From positions 28,894,001-28,958,000 of the forward strand of contig CM072806.1 of NCBI GenBank assembly GCA_037013495.1: DNA of 64,000 bases. The letters run 5' to 3'. Positions 1 to 11,900 of the stretch are shown in pieces (position 1 is the stretch's first letter; each line of letters starts with the position of its first letter). Made by a program: the position numbers and the translations under genes. This DNA comes from Hippophae tibetana. Taxonomy: Eukaryota > Streptophyta > Magnoliopsida > Rosales > Elaeagnaceae. A model generated the notes under the pieces. The model was not told where the DNA came from. It searched no databases and saw only the letters and a list, made by a program, of their open reading frames with translations.

Positions 1-560
1 ATATGTATGTGGGAGAATGTGTCTAGCATGCTTCAAAGGAGACTACCACCAAGATGCAAGGAAGTAAATAATGAATTACTAGCTTGAAAGTTTGACATCA
101 CACACTTCAAGATCTTTGATGATGGTGGATGATAAAAGTTGGATATGTCTGGTTGAAGATGTTAAACTAAGCACTTTGTGAAGGCAACCCACCAAGATTT
201 GATTTGTACTCCCTTTTTACTTATTTTTTTTACATTACATATATATATATATATATGTTCTTACATTGAGGACAATGTAAGAATTATGTGTGCGAGAGTG
301 TTAACATATTATACATGTCTTATTCTTTTCAATAATACACATTTGTATCAATGGAATACTCTTGTCCAAGAATTAAAAGATTGTTTCAGAATAAAAAAGA
401 ACTAGAAGAACAAAAGTTGTAATGATTCACAAAACCTTTGTGGTATTAAATACACAAATTAATTGGTTATGTTAAGTTAGATATATGTTGTGTATTACCA
501 ATGATTTCAACTAAAGGTGATAAGATGATACCTTGAGAATTTATATATTTAGGACCATTG
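1..560 (+). mobile_element. Gypsy 3' untranslated relic
   Basis: No gene is visible. Two short motifs typical of the non-coding 3' part of Athila/TAT-type Gypsy elements occur in order: an 'aaactaagc...ggcaacccacc' stretch near 164-192 and 'acattgaggacaatgtaag' near 262-281. The same pair recurs inside the LTR element at about 5245-5560. This looks like the old tail of such an element on the plus strand; neither LTR nor coding part can be delimited. A short (AT)n run lies at about 238-256. Confidence 0.4.
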
Positions 561-1290
561 ACACAAATAAATGCATCACAAGTTTCATATAGATTTCTTC
601 TCAATATAGTAGTTTGAAAGGTTGACCTAAAGAATTACGTGTGAGAGAGTATTAACATATCATTATTTTTTATGATTTATTAAGTTTAACATGTTTTAAG
701 ATTAATATGCTCTAGATGTAATAATTTGTTAAACTTTTTGGATTATTTATTGAATTTTCAGGATAGTTAGGATGAATAGATCGGCTTGGAAATAATAATC
801 ACATGTTTCATCATTTTTTCTCATAAAATTGATCTTAAATGCTTAAAAACATGAAGTTTTGAATGATAATGAATTTTAGTAGACTCTTGATATTGTTCTT
901 AAGTAAAGGCATACCTTGTAATAATCTAACTCAGAACTTGCACGCATAAGTAGCTAAATTGGTGATACGATGATTTATGTATTTAAATATTTAAATATTT
1001 GAAGTGCTATGGTAATTTATTAGAATATTATTTTATTTCCAATGAGCATGATTAAGTTTCTAGAACTTTTCCTTATATTTATCAAAGCAAATTACAATTG
1101 AAATTTTTTTGAAAAATGATTAAGGAATTATGATTAACCTTCTTAGTCAAATTTTCCTATCCTTAATGTTGTTTGTACACATTTCTTCTTTTTTGAGCCA
1201 AACACATTAGAAATGTCTTGGACATGTCCTATAATTCAAGAAAAAGAAGAGTTGCATAAAAAGATAATAGACAATGAAACTTGGCCCTAT
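561..1290. other. AT-rich intergenic, nothing recognised
   Basis: AT-rich sequence without a convincing coding stretch, RNA gene or element end. It lies between the Gypsy tail and the outer LTR of the Copia fossil. Confidence 0.5.
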
Positions 1291-1344
1291 TATAACCCCT
1301 ACTATTTTTTTCTTTTTCCTTTTCTCTTTCTTATCTTTACTTTC

Positions 1345-1696
1345 TTCTCTTATCTTCTCAGCGCTTCTTTTCTTCTTTGTTTTTCTCTATTTTTCCTTCC
1401 CTTTTCCTAGCTTATTTTTTCTTCTTATTTTCGTTATGTTTTCCTTCCCGTCTGAACAAGTATATATAGATATACCCATAAGAAATGAAAAAGAGTTTTT
1501 TTCAATTCAGAAATGGTAAAGATTTTTTTTAATTCAAAAACAAATGTAGAACGAAAGAGAAATTGAAGTAGAGAAATGGGCAGAGAAACGGAAGCTGAGA
1601 AATTGATGGAGAGAAATGAAAAATTGAAGAAATTGAAATGGAAATTGAAGATGAAGAGAGCCATTTTCTAACAACTTTAATCCATAATTTCCAACA
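1345..1696 (-). repeat. Copia 3' LTR remnant
   Basis: Shares a pyrimidine-rich block, a 'tatatatagatata' block and an 'aacgaaagagaaattgaag' block, in the same order, with 12838-13065. The right edge at 1696 is the TGTTGG start on the minus strand, next to a purine tract at 1697-1710. The left edge is uncertain. Confidence 0.55.
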
Positions 1697-2424
1697 ATGC
1701 CCCACATGAATAAAAATTGACATAGATTTTAAATCAAACTTTGAAACAAAAATAGCATTCAACGGATTGAAACTTGCATAGGATAGATAGGTGTTACCCT
1801 TTGATCCTTCCTTTATGAAAGTATATTTACCTTACTAATTGACTAGTAGACAGGAAGTCCTTTAGTTGTTCTACCATTTATGTAAGCGATGGCATACTTC
1901 ATACAAGAATCTTTCCTAACACAATTTAGTTCTCATTGTTAGGTTCATTTTGGATATGAATATATGCCTAGTTATATGAAAGTATATAAAGAATTGAGCC
2001 CTATACAATTCTCTTTTGAAGCGACTGATGAGTGCTCAAAAAGCACTAAAATAACCATGATTTTATGCACATTAATTGATTAAAAATATATATATTTATA
2101 TGTTTTATCATATATTTATATAAATTTGTCTTTTTCGGAAACACGGGTATTTTTATTGTTTTTAAGGTATTTTGGCTTAAAAACGCAACTTAAAAACTCA
2201 AAGAGGAATACTGGAAGCAATATATCACAAATATATTAATAAATAAATGGGGAAAGGACAACAAATATGGAAAAATTGGACAAAATGGGTCAAAAAGGAT
2301 AAAAATGTCAGAAATGAGAAAATTGCGCCGTAGCGCCGCCCAGCCGCCGCGCCACAGCGCCCAGCTCCGCCCCAAGCTGCGCGCGGTACTGTTCATCCGC
2401 GGTACTGTGCAGCCGCCCCGTCAT

Positions 2425-2449
2425 GCTGACGTCATCAAATGACGTCAGC
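2425..2449 (+). promoter_or_regulatory. Double TGACGTCA palindrome in U3
   Basis: Two full TGACGTCA sites separated by TCAAA make a perfect inverted repeat with 10 bp arms (GCTGACGTCA/TGACGTCAGC), about 67 bp upstream of the TATA box. TGACG pairs are bound by TGA-type bZIP factors at as-1 elements; here the site centres are 13 bp apart against 12 in as-1. The identical arrangement is in the 3' LTR at 7543-7567. Binding is inferred. Confidence 0.6.
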
Positions 2450-2515
2450 AATCACTAATCCGCGTTTTTACATTTTTTTAACATTTTTTTCTCTACTTTT
2501 TCTCTCCATCCTCAC

Positions 2516-2525
2516 CTATAAATAC
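2516..2525 (+). promoter_or_regulatory. LTR TATA box
   Basis: CTATAAATAC at the end of U3, matched at about 7634-7642 in the 3' LTR and about 34916-34924 in the third copy. Transcription would start about 30 bp downstream, near 2550. Confidence 0.7.
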
Positions 2526-2640
2526 CCCCCCTTCCCTTCACTTCAAAACACACCTTCAAAAACCTCCAAATACATTCTTTTCTCTCTTTTTAGTTTTCTT
2601 TAGTTTTTCTTAGTTTTTAGTTCATTTCTCTTAGTTTTAG

Positions 2641-2665
2641 AGTTCTTCCCTTTTTGGGAAGAACT
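2641..2665 (+). terminator. Hairpin before LTR poly(A) signal
   Basis: AGTTCTTCCC-TTTTT-GGGAAGAACT, a perfect 10 bp stem with a 5-base loop, 36 bp before AATAAA (2701-2706). Other copies are at 7789-7813, 35042-35066 and, on the minus strand, 31754-31778. In the last two, stem pair 9 is T-A instead of C-G, so pairing is kept. It lies in the transcript leader and again near its 3' end. The role (3' end formation or dimerisation) is a guess. Confidence 0.6.
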
Positions 2666-3805
2666 AGTTATGTTTATGTAATTTATTAGCTTTTTGATTC
2701 AATAAATGGGAGTGCAAATTCCGCTTGGAGTTTTTCCAGCAACGGGAATAGCGTCGAAGTTCTGTAAGGATTTTATTTTCTTTACAGTTATTTTTATGCT
2801 TTATTCTTACATGTTATATTTAATTTGTCTGTGGTTAAATTTAACTGTGCTGGCTGTTTAGTAAACATGATGTAATAATAACGTTGTTATGCTTGCGAAA
2901 TATTAAATAGGTAAAAATCTCTAAAATGGATTGATTTTATTTTTATTCATGATTTTATATTAAGAATGTTAGAGAGAAATATATTATTTTTCATTACAAA
3001 CTTAAACATGAAAATTAGATTTTAAGGTTTAGTTATCCAGTTTGATTTAGAGTAGTGCTCTTTTATTTGATGGTACAATCGCCCGGTAGTTAGAGTGAAG
3101 CTCTATTTCAAAAGTTTTTATAAGAATTATTATCTGAAAATGTATTGACAACATGTTTTCGGTGGTGGTTTTAAAACTTGAAAGTTAGCACTCGGATAAC
3201 TAAATTCTTGGGTTTAATTTGGACACCTTGAATAAAGTTTAAACTGTCTAACCCCACCAAAGGTGGCATTTAAATGGTTCATTTTCAATCTCTTAGAAAA
3301 ATGAATTAATTTAATTAAGCATATTAGTTATCAACCACACCCATAGGTGTTAATTGATTTGTTTAGTTAACAAAGAATATCTAACCCCACCAAATGTGGT
3401 ATTCATACAAAAAAGGGAGAATCAATAAATATCAATTCATATCTTTAAATAACCTAGATAATATGAGCAAGCATAATTAACTTAGTTATTATATCCATAA
3501 ATACTCCGCCATTATAAATGATAAAATTTGCATGAATGTTTATTGAATCTATGTTTATTTTTATGTAAGTAGATTAAAAAACACAAAAACCCCAAAATAT
3601 CGTGACAGAATGTTTAGGATTTAATTTCGTTTTTAGAAGTTTGAATAATAAATTAAAAACCACACACATTCCTTCCTTAGATCGACCTTGGGAGTATACT
3701 TATCATTTTCTACGAAATGATTCGTGCACTTGCGAGAGTTTTATAAATATTAAAACCAAAGTATTGGCAAGAATCGGTGATGCCGGTTTTCGCTCATCAA
3801 GTTTT

Positions 3806-3821
3806 TGGCGCCGTTGCCGGG
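3806..3821 (+). other. Primer binding site, tRNA-Asp type
   Basis: TGGCGCCGTTGCCGGG lies six bases after the LTR end. It is complementary to the 3' end of plant tRNA-Asp, the primer used by Athila-type and related Gypsy elements. Confidence 0.85.
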
Positions 3822-6800
3822 AAAGGAATAACGGTTTTTAAATTATTTATCAAAATTTTAAAAACATTTTTGTGGTGTAAATAATTGTGATTTTTTTTTG
3901 TTTTAATAAAAAAAAATAATAATCAAATTACAAATTTCATAAGAAATAAAAATAAAAAAAATAAACAAAAAAATATATATATATATATATATTTTTTAGA
4001 AAAATAATTTAGAAATTTGAAATTTGAAGTAAAATATTTTACCGTTCATGAATAGTAAAAAAAATAAATAAAAAATATTTAAAAATTTAAAAATAAAAAA
4101 ATAATATAGCGTTAATAGTAAAATAAAATTACCGTTCATGAATAGTAAAAAAAAAATTAAAAAATTAAAAATTTTAAGATAAAAATAAATAAATAATATA
4201 GTATTGATAGTAAAATAAAATTACCGTTCATGAATAGTAAAAAAAAAATTAAATAAATTTTAAATTAAAAAAAAATTAAAAAAAAAAATTTAAATTTTTT
4301 TTTTAATTTTCATTTAATTTTTATTTAAAATCTTAATTTTATTTTTGTTAAATAAAAATAATAAAAATAAATAATTTTTTTATTTTAATTTTATTTGCTT
4401 TTACCTTTCTTTATTTTTTATTTTATTTTACCTTTTTCAATTTTTATTTTTATTTTTATTTTTTTTTAATTTAATTTAATTTTATCTTATTTAATTTTAT
4501 TTTGTTTTTCTTTCTTTTCTTTAACTATTTTTTTTCTCTCTTAATTTTTATTTAACTTAATTAACTTAGATTTTTCATTAACTTAATTAACTTAACTTTT
4601 TAATTAACTTAGATTTTTTTAACTTAACTAACTTAGATTTTTAACTTAGCTTTTTAATTAACTTAACTTAATTAACTTAGATTTTCTTTTACTTAATTAA
4701 CTTAAATCTTTACTTAATATAACTTAATTAACTTAACTTTAATAACATGAAAAGTAAAGATCTAAGGGAGTTCTGTCTAGGAGACTAGTTCCTGGATGCT
4801 TTGTGCCACTAGTCTTTCTTGGGAACGTTGTTCTGTCTAGGAGGATGGTTTTTAAGGAGCCTTTGCCCCACCATTCTTTCTTGGGAACACTCTTGGTTAA
4901 TACTGATTATGTTATTTTAACTTAAAAAAAAACAAAAAAACAAAAAAATACTGAAACTATCTCCAAAATTTTAAAGTTTTAATCTCAAGAGTTAGTTTCT
5001 TTGTTTGATCTAGGTACAATTATGTTTTGATGCCTTAATTATTTGATTTGCTCCTAGATGTGGGTTATCTAAAACCCTCAAGCATGCCCTTAGTTTTTGG
5101 TACAGAAAAATTTAAAAATCAATAGGGCATGTTTGAAACAGTATAGGTAGATAACCTTGTCTTACTTGTAGGTATGATTGACTCAATGATGAGGGGACAT
5201 TGAGTTTACTTAAAATGCAATCCCCAAGTTACGTCTTGCTAAGACGTTAAACTAAGCGCTGGATGAGAGGCAACCCATCATTTTAGGTAATTTTCTGTTA
5301 TTTATTTTATTTACTTAATTTGATTGTTCATTTTAGTTTAATAATTTTTAAATTGTTAAAACTAAAAATATTTGTTGAGATGTTAGAAGTTTACATCGAT
5401 CTGTCTGTATACACTTTAATAATGAATATGATGGATGCACCTGCATTTCTCCATTACTACTTACACATTCTCAAGAAATAGGTAATCTTTCTTCTCTTTT
5501 CTCTTTATCTTTAATTTACAGTTGTTACATTGAGGACAATGTAAGTTCTAGGTTGGGGGTGGTGAAAAATTACCATGCTTAATTAGAAAAAAAAAAGATT
5601 TAACAATTTAAAAAATTTTTTAAAAAATAAATTATTAAATATTTTCTCACAAAAATTTATCATTTCTTTAAATCAAATTTAAGTAAATAGTTAAGTCTTT
5701 TGTACTGTTAGATTAATTTTTGAAAACATATCATGAAATATTTTGTAATTGTTTTTGATAATTAGTTTGTTTTTGTCATAACTAGTATTTCTTAATAAAA
5801 TGTGGAAATTATATTAAACCCAAAATCGGTGTTTATGAATTTTTTTTAGTGGAGACTACCCTTGTGAGATATAATTTGAGCCTAATTTCTTTTATTCAGA
5901 GTGAAATATATATTTTTTCTACTCTAAACACATTTCTTATTTATTCAAATTTTTAGATGATCTCTATAGGTATTAGCATTGAATGTATGAATTTTTTCTC
6001 ATCTTAATAGAGTATCATATATTTTTTATTATTATTTAGATTAAACGATTTGAGTAGAAATTGATATTATATGCTTATATCTCATTCATGCATGACTTCT
6101 ACAAAAACAAAAAGACATATCTGGGGTTACCTAAACCAAGATCAAACAGAAAAGCCACAAAATTAACCACTCACCAAAATCCAAAAAAATGTACAATCTG
6201 TACATGGGTTGACTCTCTAAAAAAAATACATATATTGAAAAAAATATATCTTCAAAAAAAAAATAGAGAGATAAAAAATATAGTATCATCTACATACTAT
6301 GACCCACATTACCTACAAAGTTGTGAGTACAGGCTAATAACAAAAGAAAGATATAGGAAGTAATTCCCTAAAAAGTCATTGCAATTTCTTCATTTGTAAA
6401 AAGCATATATCTTGAAATTCTTTCTTAATGAGTTTGATTTATGCATAAAATAATTTTTATATATGATATCTTTATAATTTATACATTCGATTCCTTTCAT
6501 GAGATCAATGTTAAAATAACACTTTGAGCGTTTATTCTTTATACATATGCGAACATATTAGTTCATTTCTATACATCAACTCTTTCGCATATAAATTAGT
6601 ATGAGTGTTTTGAGAGTATTGACTTGTGAGGAATAGAGTCGAAGCGAATTCTGATTCATGACACTGAAATTGGGTAAAATTAAATTTATACATTTTTGAT
6701 ATGAAATATGAAAATGATTTTTGACTAATTATTATAATAAAATCATGATTGTTTAAAGAGATTAAAATAACTTATGCTTGAGATTTTAATTATGATCTTA

Positions 6801-7097
6801 AAAGAGATTAAAAAGTATGAGACATTTTTGTGATATGTTGTTTTCTTTTATTCTTAAATTAATTTTGTTGTAATTTTAGTTTTTGATTTGATTGTTTTTA
6901 TTTTTACATTTAGTTCAATGTTTGTGGGTATCATTACTGAAAACCCTCACGAGACTCAAACTCGTCCACTAGGGCAACCTAGGGGTTTAAAGGCTTGTTG
7001 CATAGGCTAAATGCAACCGTTTCAATCCACGAAAGTGATTTAGGATAGTTTAATTTTTAGTTTTTATCGCTTCTCTTGCTAAGGGACTAGCAAGAAG
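3822..7097 (+). other. Non-coding interior of the LTR element
   Basis: Extremely A/T-rich with several short tandem arrays and no coding region of note. It holds three copies of a roughly 90 bp unit starting ACCGTTCATGAATAGTAAAA (4041, 4131, 4223), an (ACTTAATTA)-rich minisatellite at about 4550-4740, and two 60 bp units at 4771-4830 and 4831-4891. Farther on are the Athila-type 3' motifs (about 5245-5270 and 5525-5565). The open stretch at 6061-6363 is simple-composition sequence and is not called a gene. Confidence 0.7.
4771..4891 (+). repeat. Two-unit 60 bp tandem repeat
   Basis: Both units begin TTCTGTCTAGGAG and end in TTTCTTGGGAAC. Each has an inner inverted repeat whose arms differ between units (ACTAGT/ACTAGT in unit 1, ATGGT/ACCAT in unit 2). 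The only GC-balanced patch in an otherwise A/T desert. Confidence 0.65.
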
Positions 7098-7111
7098 CTG
7101 GTTGGGGGTTG
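7098..7111 (+). other. Polypurine tract
   Basis: CTGGTTGGGGGTTG directly before the 3' LTR. G-rich tracts of the TTGGGGG kind are the plus-strand primer in Athila/TAT elements. Confidence 0.7.
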
Positions 7112-8947
7112 TGATGAGTGCTCAAAAAGCACTAAAATAACCATGATTTTATGCAAATTAATTGATTAAAAATATATATATTTATATGTTTTATCATATA
7201 TTTATATAAATTTGTCTTTTTCGGAATCACATGTCTTTTTATTGTTTTTCAGGTATTTTGGCTTAAAAATGCAACTTAAAAACTCAAAAGGGAATACTGG
7301 TAGCAATACATCACAAATATATTAATAAATAAATGGGGAAAGGTCAACAAATATGGAAAAATTGGACAAAATGGGTCAAAAAGGACAAAAATGTTAGAAA
7401 TGAGAAAATCGCGCCGCCGTTCCGTCCAGCCGCCGCGCCCCAACGCCCAGCTCCGCCCCAAGCTGCGCGCGGTACTGTTCATCCACGGCACTGTTCATCC
7501 GCAGTACTCTTCATCCGCGGTACTGTGCAGCCGCCCCGTCATGCTGACGTCATCAAATGACGTCAGCAATCACTAATCCGCATTTTTACATTTTTTTAAC
7601 ATTTTTTTCTCTACTTTTTCTCTCCATCCTCACCTATAAATACCCTCATTACCTTCACTTCAAAACACACCTTCAAAAACCTCCAAATACATTCTTTTCT
7701 CTCTTTCTTTCTCTCTTTTCTCTCTTTTTAGTTTTCTTTAGTTTTTCTTAGTTTTTCTTAGTTTTTAGTTCATTTCTCTTAGTTTTAGAGTTCTTCCCTT
7801 TTTGGGAAGAACTAGTTATGTTTATGTAATTTATTAGCTTTTTGATTCAATAAATGGGAGTGCAAATTCCGCTTGGAGTTTTTCCAGCAACGGGAATAGC
7901 ATCGAAGTTCTGTAAGGATTTTATTTTTTTTACAGTTATTTTTATGCTTTATTCTTACATGTTATATTTAATTTGTCTGTGATTAAATTTAACTGTGCTG
8001 GCTGTTTAGTAAACATGATGTAATAATAACGTTGTTATGCTTGCGAAATATTAAATAGGTAAAAATCTCTAAAATGGATTGATTTTATTTTTATTCATGA
8101 TTTTATATTAAGAATGTTAGAGAGAAATATATTATTTTTCATTACAAACTTAAACATGAAAATTAGATTTTAAGGTTTAGTTATCCGGTTTGATTTAGAG
8201 TAGTGCTCTTTTATTTGATGGTACAATCGCCCGGTAGTTAGAGTGAAGCTCTATTTCAAAAGTTTTTATAAGAATTATTATCTGAAAATGTATTGACAAC
8301 ATGTTTTCGGTGGTGGTTTTAAAACTTGAAAGTTAGTACTCGGATAACTAAATTCTTGGGTTTAATTTGGACACCTTGAATAAAGTTTAAACTGTCTAAC
8401 CCCACCAAAGGTGGCATTTAAATGGTTCATTTTCAATCTCTTAGAAAAAGGAATTAATTTAATTAAGCATATTAGTTATCAACCACACCCATAGGTGTTA
8501 ATTGATTTGTTTAGTTAACAAAGAATATCTAACCCCACCAAATGTGGTATTCATACAAAAAAGGGAGAATCAATAAATATCAATTCATATCTTTAAATAA
8601 CCTAGATAATATGAGCAAGCATAATTAACTTAGTTATTATATCCATAAATACTCCGCCATTATAAATGATAAAATTTGCATGAATGTTTATTGAATCTAT
8701 GTTTATTTTTATGTAAGTAGATTAAAAAACACAAAAACCCCAAAATATCGTGACATGATGTTTAGGATTTAATTTCGTTTTTAGAAGTTTGAATAATAAA
8801 TTAAAAACCACACACATTCCTTCCTTAGATCGACCTTGGGAGTATACTTATCATTTTCTACGAAATGATTCGTGCACTTGCGAGAGTTTTATAAATATTA
8901 AAACCAAAGTATTGGCAAGAATCGGTGATGCCGGTTTTCGCTCATCA
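7112..8947 (+). repeat. 3' LTR, 1836 bp
   Basis: Same ends as the 5' LTR. The 62 bp excess is explained by two extra 16 bp tandem units (7471-7534) and about 30 bp more of a CT-rich/TTAG-rich stretch near 7701-7770. It is followed by GTGAC, the downstream target-site copy. Confidence 0.92.
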
Positions 8948-11900
8948 GTGACCCCACTCCTCCCTTACATAGGTGATCTCGTATCTTTTAAAATTAATCT
9001 ACAAAGAGTAATCCACATACTCCACTTAGTATTCTCTTTATAAGAATCTTTAAAAGCCTTAACCTATCCTGTATTTTATAGGTATCATTGTTTTCATCAT
9101 AGTAATGGACTTTAAGGTAAATCCCTACAATGATTGCACTAAGTCTTTACAATTAGGTTGTCCATTTGAACCTAGATCTTGGGATCTCAAGTCAAATAGG
9201 TTGGGTTTCCTTTCAAAATTCTTATTCATTCATGGGCTTCAGTCTCATTCCTCTCAATGACTTATCAACTAACTCTTGATTTAACCCTTTAGTTAAGGGA
9301 TCAACTATGTTATTCTTTGACTTCCCAGAGTCAATAGAGATAATGCCAGTTGAGAGTAGTTGTATAATGGAATTATGTATACGACGTATATGTTGAGACT
9401 TACCATTTTACATATTTCTCTATGCCTTGCCAATAATAGATTGACTATCACAATGAATGCATATTGTAGGTATAGGCTTCACCCAATTAGGAATATCCTC
9501 TACAAAATTATGTATCCATTCGGCTTCTTCACCATATTTATCCAAAGCGATGAACTCAAATTCCATTGTAGATCTAGCAATGCACGTTTGTTTAGAGGAC
9601 TTCCATGAAATAGCTGCACCACCCAGTATGAATCCATTGGTAGACTTTGAGTCTTTCATATCAAATATCCATTTTGCATCATTGTATCCTTCTAATAAAA
9701 CTAGATATCTTGTGTAGTGCAGTCCATAGCTACGTATATATCTTAAATATGTACGTAGTCTTGTAATACTTTTCCAGTGATCAGATCCTAAATTACTAGT
9801 ATATCTACTTAGTCTACTTTCAAAGTAAGCTATGTCTGGTCTCGTACAACTTAGCAAGTAAATAAGACTTCCTATTACTCTAGAATATTCTAGTTGAGAC
9901 ACACTTTCACTTTTATTCTTGGATAGGTGTAGATTTACATCTACTAGTGTTCTCACAATTCTAGAATCACCCTTGTTAAATTTCTCAAGTATTTTTTCAA
10001 CATAATGACATTGACTAAGAATGAGACCGTTTAATATCCTTGATATCTTAATTCCAAGAATTACATCAGCAGACCCCATAATTAGCACATAATCAATGTA
10101 AAGACATAAGATAACATAACCATATTCTTTATCCTTAACATATACACATTTGTCACATTTGTTGATTTTAAAGCCATTTATCCTCTTGACATTATCAAAC
10201 ATTTCATGCCACTATTTTGGTGCTTGTTTCAAGACATATAAAGACTTCACCAATTTAGAGATCTTTCCTTCTTCCCCTAAGCATGAAAGCCCCATGGGTT
10301 GGTTCATGTAGATTTCTTCATCTAACTCTCCATTTAGAAAGGCTTTCTTTATATCCATTTGATGTATTTCAAGATTTCGTAACATGGAGATAGCAATTAT
10401 CATCCTTATAGATGTTATTCTCGTCACAAGAGAATAAATATCAAAGTAATCAAGGTCATATCATTATTTGTATCCCTTAATTACAAGCCTGGTCTTGTAC
10501 TTATCAATTGATCTATCTGATTTATGTTTTCTTGTGAAAATCCACTTAGACCCTAGTGTTTTACTACTGATAGGTAAATCAACTAGTTCCCAAGTGTGAT
10601 TTTGTAGAAAGGACTCAATTTCACTATTAATAGCTTCTTGCCATTGAGGACCTTCAAAAGAATTCATAGTCTCTTCATAACTTTGAGGTTCACTTTCTAG
10701 CAAGTAAGTCAAAAAAGCTAGACCATAAGACGTTTTTTTTCCTAGCCCTCTTACTACTTTTGAGTTCAACCTTTTGTTCATGTTTTTTATTTTGACTATC
10801 TTCATTCATAGTCTCATAAGTTCGTTTAGATAAACTTGATTCTTCTTGAGATTTACCTGGAAATACATGTTCAAAGAACAATGTATTCCTTGATTCTATT
10901 ATCATGTTCTTGTGTATGTCTGAGATCTTTGACTCATGTGCAAGAAAACGATAAGTATTACTATTACGTGCATATCCAATAAAGATGCAATCTATTGTTT
11001 TTGGACCTATCTTCACCTTTTTAGGTATAGGTACAACCACTTTTACAAGACACCCCCACACTCACAAATATTTATAAGATGGTACTCTTCCTTTAAATAA
11101 TGCATACAATATCTTATGTATTTTTTTGGGTACCTTATTTAAAAGATAATTAGCTGACAAAAATATATTCCCCCATAAGTTCTGTGGAAACTCATAACTT
11201 AATAGCATTGCATTCATCATTTCTTTCAAGGTACAATTCTTATGTTCAACAACTCAATTTTGCTAAGGTGAATAAGGCTATATGGTTTCATGAAAAACTC
11301 TATGTTGTGCCCATAATTCACCAAATGGTGCCTCATATTCACCACCACAATCGCTACACAGGTGCTTGATCTTCTTGTTGAGTAGATTCTTAACTTCTAT
11401 TTTATAAAGAATAAATTTCTCTATAGCTTCATCTTTTCTTTTAAGAAAATACACATAGAAATATTTCATGCTATCATTAATAAAAGTAATAAAATACTTA
11501 TTACCACCCCTTGTTTGAAGAAATTTCAAATCACATAGATCACTATGGATTAAGTTAAAGGTTTTAGTGTTCCTTTCAATCGAATGAAACGATGACTTAT
11601 TCATTTTTTACCTCAACACAAGTCTCATACTTATGCTTTGAATCTATTTGGAATGCAGTTATGTGTTCCATGTTAACTATTCTACGTAATGTATTGTAAT
11701 TAACATGACCAAGTCTACTATGCCACAAGTCGAAAGACTCAAGCAAATAAGTAGAAGAGTTAATCTTATTAATATTTTTAGCTTTTATAGTCATTACATT
11801 GAACTTAAATATCTCATCAAATACATATCCCTTTCCCATAAACATCCCATTTTTGGTCACAATGACCTTATCAGATTCAAACACCATCTGAAAGGCATTC

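Larger units (their letters stand above)
2026..3799 (+). repeat. 5' LTR, 1774 bp
   Basis: Starts TGATGAGTGC and ends GCTCATCA. It contains a GC-rich U3 segment (about 2328-2450), a TATA box at 2516-2525, a hairpin at 2641-2665, an AATAAA at 2701-2706, and a long R/U5 of about 1.1 kb. Partner of 7112-8947. Confidence 0.92.
2026..8947 (+). mobile_element. Young non-coding LTR element (LARD-like)
   Basis: A complete-looking LTR element of 6,922 bp. The LTRs (2026-3799 and 7112-8947) start TGATGAG and end CTCATCA. The flanking 5-mers are GCGAC and GTGAC, a target-site duplication with one change. The tRNA-Asp primer site follows the 5' LTR and a purine tract precedes the 3' LTR. The 3.3 kb interior has no gag or pol, so the element would depend on enzymes from another element. 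The tRNA-Asp primer and the 3' motifs at about 5245-5560 point to the Athila/TAT branch of Gypsy. Apart from two indels in simple repeats the LTRs differ by perhaps 1-2 % by eye, so insertion was recent. It sits inside the 3' part of the minus-strand Copia fossil. LARD is the nearest described class, although the interior is shorter than usual. Confidence 0.88.

Noticed and set aside
4040-4250. Spaced repeats resembling a CRISPR array
   Set aside because: Three ~90 bp A/T-rich tandem units in a plant LTR element. Spacers are not unique, and the setting is eukaryotic.
6061-6363. 100-codon open frame
   Set aside because: Lies in the Lys/Ile/Tyr-biased A/T-rich interior of the LTR element, with no family resemblance and no repeat of the frame in related copies.
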